This document shows positions 8,925 through 15,362 of a stretch of DNA of 40,468 nt, one piece after another; the stretch's first letter is position 1, and each line of letters opens with the position of its first letter. The stretch covers positions 1 through 40,468 of the forward strand of contig JAGVZW010000032.1 of the NCBI GenBank assembly GCA_018302235.1, read 5' to 3'. Both the position numbers and the translations under genes were made by a program. This DNA comes from Candidatus Woesearchaeota archaeon (lineage in GTDB: Archaea; Nanobdellota; Nanobdellia; SCGC-AAA011-G17; GW2011-AR18). Under the pieces are notes generated by a model. The model was not told the origin of the DNA and did not search any database. It was given only the letters and a program-made list of their open reading frames with translations.

Positions 8925-9908
8925 ATGTTAAATTATAAAACAACCAAAGATATTAAACTCTCTGAAAAATTAATAGATCAAGTAATCGGTCAAGATGAAG
9001 CCATAAATATTGTTAAAAAAGCAGCTAAACAAAAGCGTCATGTGTTATTAATAGGTTCACCAGGAACAGGAAAATCCTTAATAGGACAAGCATTAGCAGA
9101 GTTATTGCCAAAAGAAAAATTACAAGATATATTAATTGTTCATAATGAACAAGATGATAATAATCCCCTAGTTAAAACCATGCCGAGAGGTCAGGCTAAA
9201 GATTTAGTTAATAAATTAAAAATTCAATCTCTTTCTTCAGCAAAAAATCAAAATCTACTCTTTTTTATCTTATTACTTGCCTCAATATTTACACCATGGT
9301 GGATAAGAAAAGAATATGGTGACATAATGGCAGCCGCATCTTTAATAGGTTCAATGATCTTTTTAGCAGCATTTGTTATTTTTATTAATATTTCAAAAAG
9401 AATGCAAACCTCTAAATTTCACATTCCTAAAGTTCTAGTGGATAACTCTGAAAAAAAAGCAGCCCCTTTTTTCGATGCTAGTGGAGCTAATTCAGGTGCT
9501 CTTTTAGGCGATGTACTTCATGATCCGCTTCAAAGTTTTGTTACTTCAGAGTTACAACAATTAAAAGAAAATAAAAAATCAACAATTAAAATAAAAGAAA
9601 CAATAAATATCTTATTAAAAAAACATAAAAAAGAATTAATAAAAAAAGGAAAATATCAAGCAACAGATTTGAATAAAAACGAACTTAAAGTTTTAGCAGA
9701 GAAAAATAAAAAAGCAAAAGAGGCGGAAGTATTATCAGTTAATAAATACAAATACAATGGAAATTTAATTAAATTAACCACAAAATCAGGAAAATCGGTA
9801 ATTGTCACACCAGAACACAAAGTAGCAGTAAAAAATTGGTTAGGCAAAATAATTTACAAAAGAGCTGATAAAATAAAACCATGGAACAAGCTAATTACTA
9901 TTGCTTAA
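8925..9908 (+). CDS. lonB: LonB protease N-terminal part fused to split-intein N-half
   Basis: Residues 1-203 are the first part of the archaeal membrane-bound LonB protease. Walker A is GSPGTGKS (44-51), two membrane helices lie at about 108-125 and 134-156, and the conserved FFDASGANSGALLGDVLHDP run leads into the pre-sensor region, ending in DPLQ. At exactly that point, where other archaeal Lon proteins read on as SGGLGTP, the sequence turns into an intein. The remaining 124 residues are an intein N-half that stops where a homing-endonuclease domain would begin. The protein lacks Walker B and the protease domain and cannot work alone. The missing part, with the intein C-half, is encoded at 10923-12290. 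Trans-splicing is the likely route to active LonB. Confidence 0.9.
   Translation: MLNYKTTKDIKLSEKLIDQVIGQDEAINIVKKAAKQKRHVLLIGSPGTGKSLIGQALAELLPKEKLQDILIVHNEQDDNNPLVKTMPRGQAKDLVNKLKIQSLSSAKNQNLLFFILLLASIFTPWWIRKEYGDIMAAASLIGSMIFLAAFVIFINISKRMQTSKFHIPKVLVDNSEKKAAPFFDASGANSGALLGDVLHDPLQSFVTSELQQLKENKKSTIKIKETINILLKKHKKELIKKGKYQATDLNKNELKVLAEKNKKAKEAEVLSVNKYKYNGNLIKLTTKSGKSVIVTPEHKVAVKNWLGKIIYKRADKIKPWNKLITIA
9534..9905 (+). other. Split intein N-half (IntN, about 124 aa)
   Basis: This segment begins with Ser204 as the intein's first residue, directly after extein DPLQ. It has the block-B signature LIKLTTKSGKSVIVTPEHKV with the catalytic T-x-x-H (TPEH), followed by KRADKIKPWNKLITI, the usual end of the N-terminal splicing region. 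There is no Cys at position 1, so this would be a Ser1-type intein. It holds no endonuclease motif. Size and split position match known natural split inteins (about 100-125 aa plus about 36 aa). Confidence 0.85.
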
Positions 9909-10134
9909 ATCTTTTAATCTTTGCTAATAGTCGCACTTGACAACCACACGCCAGATTTAAATATTAAATTTACTTATTATATATTAAATGGAAAACACAA
10001 ATTAATAAAACTTATTAGAATTTAAATATATCACCAAAAATGTTAGAAATTTTAGAAAATAAACTAGTTTTTGGAGATGAATTTGAAGTTAATAATCAAT
10101 TAAATCATACAGAAACACAACAAACCTTAACAAT
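9909..10134. other. Gap between lonB N-part and minus-strand genes, with a tiny reading frame
   Basis: A 32-codon reading frame runs from ATG 10040 to 10138 on the plus strand. It overlaps the 3' end of the minus-strand gene by 4 nt. It is acidic with no recognisable motif, and its status as a gene is doubtful. TTTAAAT boxes occur at 9956 and 10021. GACAACCACAC (9939-9949) recurs at 20560-20570. Confidence 0.2.
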
Positions 10135-10449
10135 TTAATCTTTAACAATCAAACTTTTTATTCTTTGTTTAAAGTCAACATATAATTCTTCAGGCATATC
10201 CACTTTGACATTCAAATAATTAGTTTTTTCATTTAATTCATATTCCAACCTACATTCTCTTTTACAATTTCGATAGATAAATCGTCCAGTAGCACTTTTT
10301 TGATTTACAACCCCCCTTCCTTTTACCCATAATTCTCCCCCACCAAATTCAAAACCATATTGTTCTTTAAACCTATTTTCATCCATATATCTATAAAAAA
10401 ATTTAACAAAAACAATTCTATTTCTTTCTAAAATATTAAATTCAAACAT
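10135..10449 (-). CDS. Hypothetical protein inside the split-intein gap
   Basis: This protein is about 104 aa from the ATG at 10449; a TTG start at 10467 would add six residues. It is mixed alpha/beta by eye, with a Gly-rich GFEFGGGELWVKGRG segment and two Cys in NCKREC. I recognise no family. It lies 24 nt after the nuclease-like gene on the same strand. A TTTAAATATT box at about 10473-10483 could be its own promoter. Because it sits where a homing-endonuclease gene is expected, a role with the neighbouring nuclease, for example DNA binding, is possible but only an inference. Confidence 0.5.
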   Translation of the reverse strand: MFEFNILERNRIVFVKFFYRYMDENRFKEQYGFEFGGGELWVKGRGVVNQKSATGRFIYRNCKRECRLEYELNEKTNYLNVKVDMPEELYVDFKQRIKSLIVKD

Positions 10450-10473
10450 AAAATAATTAAATAACAAAAATAT

Positions 10474-10869
10474 TTAAAGATTATCTAAAACAATTAATAA
10501 TTCTTCAACATCTTTAAATTTCCAAAAATTAAGAATTTTACCTTTAAAATCATACTCAATTATTATTTTTTTATGCCATGAATAGCCAAATAATCTTATT
10601 TCATTAAACTCTTTAAAACCTTGTTTTAATAATTCTAATTTAAAATAAAAAATTGATTCTCTTTTTTTAACAAGTTGTTTCTTTGCCTTTTCGATATTAT
10701 GTAATTTTCCTTCAAAAACAAAAAGAATATTTTTTCTTTGCGTAAGATGATCTATTTCATAAGTAATTTCCTTTATAGAAAAATCTCGTATAAACAAAGA
10801 ACTTTTTATAATATCAAAATTACTATTTCTTAGTAATATATCAAATTCTTTTTCATAACCTCTTTTCAT
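10474..10869 (-). CDS. Putative PD-(D/E)XK nuclease between the split lonB halves
   Basis: This 131-aa protein carries the core of the PD-(D/E)XK nuclease fold. An N-terminal helix with E6/E8 is followed by 'EID' (E38, D40), a short turn, then the strand LFVFEGK with E53 and K55, and a helix with Q65 in KAKKQL. The order E...EID...ExK...Q is typical of small archaeal resolvase- and endonuclease-like members. I did not see LAGLIDADG, HNH or GIY-YIG motifs. Its place, antisense between the two intein-bearing lonB parts, suggests a free-standing homing endonuclease that once mobilised or still mobilises the intein. The fold is inferred from spacing and residues only. Confidence 0.6.
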   Translation of the reverse strand: MKRGYEKEFDILLRNSNFDIIKSSLFIRDFSIKEITYEIDHLTQRKNILFVFEGKLHNIEKAKKQLVKKRESIFYFKLELLKQGFKEFNEIRLFGYSWHKKIIIEYDFKGKILNFWKFKDVEELLIVLDNL

Positions 10870-10892
10870 AATATTCTAAAAAATCCACTAAT

Positions 10893-10903
10893 CTTATAAA
10901 TTT
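10893..10903. promoter_or_regulatory. Shared bidirectional TATA element
   Basis: CTTATAAATTT reads as a TATA box on both strands. It lies about 20-30 nt before the lonB C-part ATG (10923, plus) and about 24-34 nt before the nuclease ATG (10869, minus). One element may drive both genes divergently, so the C-part of lonB has a promoter independent of the N-part. Confidence 0.45.
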
Positions 10904-10922
10904 TCCTACAAACAGATAAATA

Positions 10923-11033
10923 ATGAAATCAGAAAGAATAAAATTTATAAAAAAAGTTCCATATAAAGGTTACTTATATAACCTAACCACAGAAACAGGT
11001 AATATATTCGTAAATAAAATTCTTTGTAAAAAT
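10923..11033 (+). other. Split intein C-half (IntC, 37 aa)
   Basis: [20 protein letters not shown] matches intein block F (YDLTVE...NFIANGI). The segment ends in CKN, with Asn37 as the splicing Asn and Ser38 as the +1 nucleophile. The penultimate His of most inteins is Lys36 here, a known but less common variation. The 37-residue length is typical of natural IntC fragments. Confidence 0.85.
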
Positions 11034-12290
11034 TCAGGAGGTTTAGGTACTCCTGCCTATGAACGTGTCATTGGTGGGTTGATTCATAAAGCTAATGGTG
11101 GTGTTTTATTTATAGATGAAATTGCAACCTTACAACCACATTCTCAACAAGAACTTCTAACAGCATTACAAGAAAAAAAATACCCTATAACAGGTCAATC
11201 AGAAAGATCAGCGGGGGCCATGGTGAGAACTGAGCCAATTCCTACTGACTTTATTTTAGTGGCAGCAGGAAATCTAGAAACAATAGAAAAAATGCACCCA
11301 GCATTAAGATCCAGAATAAAAGGATATGGTTATGAAATTTATATGAATGACACAATGGAAGATAATGAAATTAATAGAGAAAAAATAGCAGTGTTTGTAG
11401 CACAAGAAGTAAACAAAGACAAAAAAATTCCACATTTTACAAAAGAAGCAATTGATGAAATTATATTAGAAGCAAGAAAAATGGCAGGTATCTCGGGAAA
11501 AATAACTGTAAGATTAAGAGAATTAGGTGGACTAGTCAGAGCATCAGGTGATGTAGCACTAGAAGAAGGATCAGAATATGTTCAAGCAGAACACATAAAA
11601 AAAGCAAAAAAAATTGCAAGATCCTTAGAAACGCAAATTGCAGACAAATATATAGAAGCAAAGAAAAAATATGAAATAATTATAACAGAAGGAAATAAAA
11701 TTGGTAGAGTAAATGGTTTAGCAGTTATAGGAACAGATTCAGGTTATTCTGGAATTATATTGCCAATAGAATCTGAAGTAACCCACGGCGGAAAAAAAGC
11801 AGAAATAGTTGCAACAGGAAAATTGGGAGAGATAGCAAAAGAAGCTGTTCTAAATGTTTCAGGATTAGTTTCAAAATTCTTTGGAGAAGATATTAAAGAA
11901 AAATATGATATTTATGTACAATTTCTTCAAACCTCATCAGAAGGCGTAGAAGGAGATTCAGCTTCAATAGCAGTAGCAACAGCAATCATTTCAGCACTTA
12001 AAAAAATACCAATTAAACAAGACATAGCTATGACAGGCTCATTATCTATTAGGGGAGAAGTATTAGCTATTGGTGGAGTTACAGCAAAAGTAGAAGCCGC
12101 AATTGAAGGTGGAATAAAACAAGTAATAATCCCATATTCAAATGAAAAAGATCTTATTCTTAATGAAAAACAAAAATCACAAATTAAAATTATTCCAGTA
12201 AGAACAATAACAGAAGTTTTAGAGAGTGCCTTAGATTGGTCAAAACATAAAAAACTTCTAAATAATATAAAAACAATCAATGGAATTTAA
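10923..12290 (+). CDS. lonB: Split-intein C-half fused to LonB protease C-terminal part
   Basis: Residues 1-37 are an intein C-half, and from Ser38 the protein is the rest of Lon[13 protein letters not shown] resumes exactly where the first part broke off. It is followed by Walker B (GGVLFIDEI), the AAA+ sensor regions ([19 protein letters not shown]) and the C-terminal protease domain. The Ser-Lys dyad is visible as the Ser in EGVEGDSAS and the Lys in [10 protein letters not shown]. The two parts together give a complete LonB. Without joining, this part lacks Walker A and the membrane anchors. The start ATG lies just before the intein strand and about 20-30 nt after a TATA element, so it is a genuine separate gene and not a frameshift product. 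Its last 107 bp are repeated at 13556-13662. Confidence 0.92.
   Translation: MKSERIKFIKKVPYKGYLYNLTTETGNIFVNKILCKNSGGLGTPAYERVIGGLIHKANGGVLFIDEIATLQPHSQQELLTALQEKKYPITGQSERSAGAMVRTEPIPTDFILVAAGNLETIEKMHPALRSRIKGYGYEIYMNDTMEDNEINREKIAVFVAQEVNKDKKIPHFTKEAIDEIILEARKMAGISGKITVRLRELGGLVRASGDVALEEGSEYVQAEHIKKAKKIARSLETQIADKYIEAKKKYEIIITEGNKIGRVNGLAVIGTDSGYSGIILPIESEVTHGGKKAEIVATGKLGEIAKEAVLNVSGLVSKFFGEDIKEKYDIYVQFLQTSSEGVEGDSASIAVATAIISALKKIPIKQDIAMTGSLSIRGEVLAIGGVTAKVEAAIEGGIKQVIIPYSNEKDLILNEKQKSQIKIIPVRTITEVLESALDWSKHKKLLNNIKTINGI
12184..12290 (+). repeat. 107-bp direct repeat, original copy (lonB 3' end)
   Basis: This is the final 107 bp of lonB including the stop codon. It recurs at 13556-13662 in the same orientation with three mismatches by hand alignment. 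Offset is 1372 bp. The repeat ends precisely after the stop codon. Confidence 0.95.
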
Positions 12291-12349
12291 TAACTAATAA
12301 GTAATAACAAAACGAAAGATTTAAATATTCTCTTAAAAACATAAAATTT

Positions 12350-13210
12350 ATGATAAAATTAGAGGATTTAACAGATATTCCAGAAAGAGAAGCAATTAGA
12401 GCTTGTTTAGATTTTTTACTCATAAGAAGAGATGAAGAAGGTTTTGTTGATCCAATAATTACAGGTTATAATTGTTACATTTATACTCCACAAACCAATA
12501 GAATAATAACATTTAGTCATATGCATGAAACTAAAACCTATAAGCAAGATATGTTAAGCGATTTAGAAACAATGTCTTATTCAAAAGAAGAACTAGATAA
12601 GAGTATTAGAGAGAAGTTGTCTATATTTTTATGGAGTCCAAAATTCTTAATAAGAGATGAAGAAGAGGTACCTTATATATCCCTAAGAGTGAGAGATATA
12701 AGAACAGATAAATTTATAGATTTAAAAAGATTTAAAGTATGTTTGGGAGAGAAAGAAGAATATAGTAATAGTTTTGGTTATTTAATTGGAGAGAACCAAG
12801 GTTGGCAATTAGATATGCTTTTTTCTAGTAAAGAAGAATTGTTCAATTTAATTAAGTTATTTTTAAGAAAATCTGGAAAAGACATTTATAATAATCAAGG
12901 ATTACTCATACCTGAAACAGAAGAAGAGAAAAATATTCGATCTCCATGGAGGGGGGCATATGAAACCCCAGTATTACTCTTAGGTGAATCAGTTTTAGGT
13001 TATTCAAATGAGTTACCTCAATTCAATTCAATTACAAGATTTGTTTTAAATAAAAATTCAAATGAAGTAAGTTTTGTTATCAATGAAAATTTAAAAAAAT
13101 TAATTCAATTGCCACAATATAAAGAATTAATTGATCTTGGATTTATAGAAGAAAAATGTTTAGGTAACAATGCATTCATAAAAGAATATGTTGACAAAAA
13201 GCCACAATAG
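12350..13210 (+). CDS. Hypothetical protein of a locally duplicated family
   Basis: This 286-aa soluble protein belongs to no family I recognise. Conserved-looking parts, judged against its broken local paralogue, are ITG...ITFSHMHE...YKQDMLSDL in the N-half and LRVRDIRTDKFIDLKRF, NQGWQLDM and WRGAYETPVLLLGE in the C-half. It has its own TATA box (about 12319-12330, GATTTAAATATT) 20-31 nt before the ATG. It lies between the two copies of the lonB 3' end, so it is probably cargo of an inserted or duplicated segment. The plus strand looks richer in G and T here than in nearby plus-strand genes, which fits a recent arrival. Confidence 0.75.
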   Translation: MIKLEDLTDIPEREAIRACLDFLLIRRDEEGFVDPIITGYNCYIYTPQTNRIITFSHMHETKTYKQDMLSDLETMSYSKEELDKSIREKLSIFLWSPKFLIRDEEEVPYISLRVRDIRTDKFIDLKRFKVCLGEKEEYSNSFGYLIGENQGWQLDMLFSSKEELFNLIKLFLRKSGKDIYNNQGLLIPETEEEKNIRSPWRGAYETPVLLLGESVLGYSNELPQFNSITRFVLNKNSNEVSFVINENLKKLIQLPQYKELIDLGFIEEKCLGNNAFIKEYVDKKPQ

Positions 13211-13244
13211 TAAATTATAAATACTTTTTTATTCTTAATAAAGT

Positions 13245-13559
13245 ATGGCCTTAGATGTTTTTGTAGGAGACTTGGAATTAGTAAGAACAACAGAAGAATT
13301 AGATAGAATTATCTCTAGAATTAAAAGAGTTGAGAACGAGATTCATAACAAATCAGGAATAGTCTTAAAGCAAAATAATCTTGGTGGTAGTTATAGGGTT
13401 GTTTCAGAAGAACAAGCAAAAAGAGGTTTATCAAATTCAGGAATTGGAGAAAGATATATAGAGTTTTACACATTACAGGAGTTGAATAGATTAAAAACTA
13501 TACTTGAGGGCGAAGGAAGAAAAAAATATTTAGATCAACTTCATAGTTTTAGATCTTAA
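13245..13559 (+). CDS. Hypothetical protein, second gene between lonB repeats
   Basis: This 104-aa protein is mostly helical and charged. Its first half (ELDRIISRIKRVENEI) could form a short coiled coil. No family is recognised. A TATA box TTATAAATA (13215-13223) lies 22-30 nt before the ATG, as for the gene upstream. Its stop codon TAA (13557-13559) lies within the first four bases of the duplicated lonB segment, so the present C-terminus is set by the repeat junction. The protein may therefore be truncated or fused relative to its ancestor. Confidence 0.65.
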   Translation: MALDVFVGDLELVRTTEELDRIISRIKRVENEIHNKSGIVLKQNNLGGSYRVVSEEQAKRGLSNSGIGERYIEFYTLQELNRLKTILEGEGRKKYLDQLHSFRS

Positions 13560-13662
13560 AATTATTCCAGTAAAAACAATAACAGAGGTTCTAGAGAGTG
13601 CCTTAGATTGGTCAAAACATAAAAAACTTCTAAATAATATAAAAACAATCAATGGAATTTAA
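13556..13662 (+). repeat. 107-bp direct repeat, second copy (orphan lonB 3' end)
   Basis: This is a copy of the last 35 codons of lonB, including the stop, with no lonB reading frame leading into it. Three substitutions separate it from 12184-12290. It bounds the two-gene segment 12291-13555, as a target or attachment-site duplication would. Confidence 0.95.
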
Positions 13663-13677
13663 AAAACAGTATACATA

Positions 13678-13979
13678 ATGAGTATTAAATATTTATGAAA
13701 TCCTATTTTTTTTGTATTATTTTTAATATTAACCTTAGTGTGTACTACTGAAAATATATATGTACAAATAAAAGTATTGTAGATGATACCAATAATTGTA
13801 AAGAATTTATTGAAACAGAAGTTATTGAAGATAAATTCTGTCTAGAATGTTTTAATTTAACAGAAGAAGGCATGTGATTGGTTGAATTTAACAAAACAGT
13901 ACCAATTAATTTAAATATTTTTATTGATTTTTTTTATGACAAAAGACTATTTCACAATACTAAGAACAGCATTAAATAA
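13678..13979 (+). pseudogene. Decayed secreted or membrane protein gene with two in-frame TGA
   Basis: From ATG 13678 the frame reads MSIKYL, then TGA (13696-13698), then NPIFFVLFLILTLVCTTENIY, a signal-peptide or lipoprotein-like stretch. A frameshift near 13760 is needed to continue. The next frame reads ...NNCKEFIETEVIEDKFCLECFNLTEEGM, TGA (13875-13877), LVEFNKTVPINLNIF and ends at TAA 13977-13979. Both TGA fall where Trp would be plausible. The family is unknown. It lies just after the orphan lonB 3' end and probably belongs to an older, decayed segment. It also fills the otherwise gene-free stretch here. Confidence 0.45.
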
Positions 13980-14333
13980 TAAATAAATTTTCAAAAATAA
14001 ATCTTGAAAGGGGTTTATATCCAATAAGTTCATCTTTACACTCTAAAGCTTTTTCTCCAATAACGATTATTGGGGTTTCATAAGCATCTTTCCAATGAGT
14101 TTTCTTTGCCTTATCACTTCTTTCTAAAAAAAGGTTTGCTAATTCTATCAATCTTTCTTTATTATAAAACGGTATGTTTAACTGCCATCCAGAGTCATCA
14201 ACAACAAGATTACCTTCTTCATTTTGAAATTTTTCGTAATCTCTTAAACTTCCAGGATATCTTTCTAAATTAATATATTCCTTAGTTCTCAAATTATAAA
14301 TCTTTAAACCAAATAATGGTTTTGAATCCTCCC
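13972..14333 (-). pseudogene. C-terminal half of the 286-aa family, inversion-broken paralogue
   Basis: Read on the minus strand, this stretch encodes a close relative of the second half of the 12350-13210 protein. LKIYNLRTKEYINLERY aligns with LRVRDIRTDKFIDLKRF, DSGWQLNI with NQGWQLDM, and WKDAYETPIIVIGE with WRGAYETPVLLLGE. An open frame continues upstream to 14490, but that part is only the antisense of the N-terminal half and has no similarity to the family. The true coding homology begins at about 14333. It ends earlier than the intact paralogue. It is unlikely to make a functional protein. Confidence 0.8.
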
Positions 14334-14338
14334 CAGAG

Positions 14339-14635
14339 GTGTTAAATTTCAAATCCCCTGTTATAAGAAGTTGTTTGGAAGAATTAATAATGTATAAAGA
14401 TAACTTTAGACACAGTAGACCTGTAATTTCAGGAGTAAATTGGTTTTTAGAACATTCTTTAACCAATAGTGTAATCACCTTTTCAAACATTCATGAATCA
14501 GATCAATACAAAAGAGATGTATTTAATGATTTACAAAGTTCTGGCTATTCCGTTCAAGAACTTGAAAAAAATCTAAGAGTTAAAAATGGTTTCTTCCTAT
14601 CACCATTTTCAAAATTAGCTAGATTTTCTGGAGGT
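14339..14635 (+). pseudogene. N-terminal half of the 286-aa family, on the opposite strand
   Basis: Read on the plus strand from GTG 14339, this stretch encodes the first half of the same family. PVIRSCLEELI aligns with EAIRACLDFLL, and VITFSNIHESDQYKRDVFNDL aligns with the ITFSHMHETKTYKQDMLSDL region of the intact gene. Homology fades after FSKLARFSGG (about 14635), and the frame then ends in unrelated residues at 14668. Together with the minus-strand C-half it reconstructs one gene whose N-half has been flipped. Short TCTGG-type inverted matches occur at both breakpoints. Confidence 0.8.
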
Positions 14636-14700
14636 ATCATAAATTATTCCTCAAAACAAATTATTTAAACCTTTCTATTTATAACTACTATATAGAAGTA

Positions 14701-15240
14701 TTAAACCTCTTCACCACTAATCTTCCCATATAATTTAACAAAAATCTCAGGTTCCAAATCAACACCACACAATTTTAGTAATTTGCCCATATTCACCCCC
14801 ATTTCACCCAAATCCCTAGTAGAACGGAAGTTACTTAATCTATTCAAACTCCAGTCACATAAAAATCCCTCGTTAAATAATAAAACAACCCCCTCTCCCC
14901 TTTTGCCAAACACAGTATTATATTTTAAATCAATTGTAAAAAAACCATTACACCATTTATTATTTTTAATCCTACTAAAACCAAACTTCCATAGCTCCAA
15001 AAGAATCAAATCCTTAAATATTTCAACAACCTCTTTTTTTTCAAAATAATTATCATCACCAACAAAATCATTAAAACACATACTTCTTAATATATCTATT
15101 CTATAAACCCTACCCATATATCTATTTCCTATCTGTTTTACTTTTTTCTTTCGTTTCTTCCATTCATTCTTAACCAAGTAAGCATATAAATATTCATTGC
15201 CATTAGAATTTACTCTCTGTTTTAATCTTATAAAACTCAT
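14701..15240 (-). CDS. Conserved DPANN-type hypothetical protein
   Basis: This protein is about 179 aa from the ATG at 15240; a GTG at 15252 would add four residues. It opens with FIRLKQRVNSNGNEYLYAYLV, followed by a very basic WKKRKKKVKQ and 'NRYMGRVY'. The N-terminal pattern resembles the start of some IS1634-type transposases, but the rest shows no transposase catalytic motif. I recall similar short proteins in DPANN genomes without known function. A TATA-like box (about 15281-15289, minus strand) suits either start. The coding strand is G/T-rich like the other minus-strand genes. Role unknown. Confidence 0.65.
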   Translation of the reverse strand: MSFIRLKQRVNSNGNEYLYAYLVKNEWKKRKKKVKQIGNRYMGRVYRIDILRSMCFNDFVGDDNYFEKKEVVEIFKDLILLELWKFGFSRIKNNKWCNGFFTIDLKYNTVFGKRGEGVVLLFNEGFLCDWSLNRLSNFRSTRDLGEMGVNMGKLLKLCGVDLEPEIFVKLYGKISGEEV

Positions 15241-15362
15241 AATTATGGGCACTATTTTAATTTATTTTAATTCTTCGTTATAACTTATAAATCGCAAATA
15301 TGTTCTTAGATAGCATATTTTAATACAAATACATTTATTAATTATTAATATAAAACACATTA

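Noticed and set aside
10135-10869. LAGLIDADG or HNH homing endonuclease in the intein gap
   Set aside because: No such motifs were found in either minus-strand protein; only the PD-(D/E)XK pattern fits the 131-aa one.
8925-12290. LonB split caused by a sequencing frameshift or pseudogenisation
   Set aside because: Each part ends and begins at the exact intein boundaries, each has its own TATA box, and about 1 kb with two open genes lies between them. A frameshift would not give this.
14334-14490. Minus-strand extension of the 13972 reading frame as a real N-terminus
   Set aside because: This part is the antisense of the plus-strand N-terminal half and has no similarity to the intact paralogue.
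14701-15240. Transposase
   Set aside because: Only the first 40 residues recall IS1634-type N-termini. No DDE motif, terminal inverted repeats or target duplication was seen.
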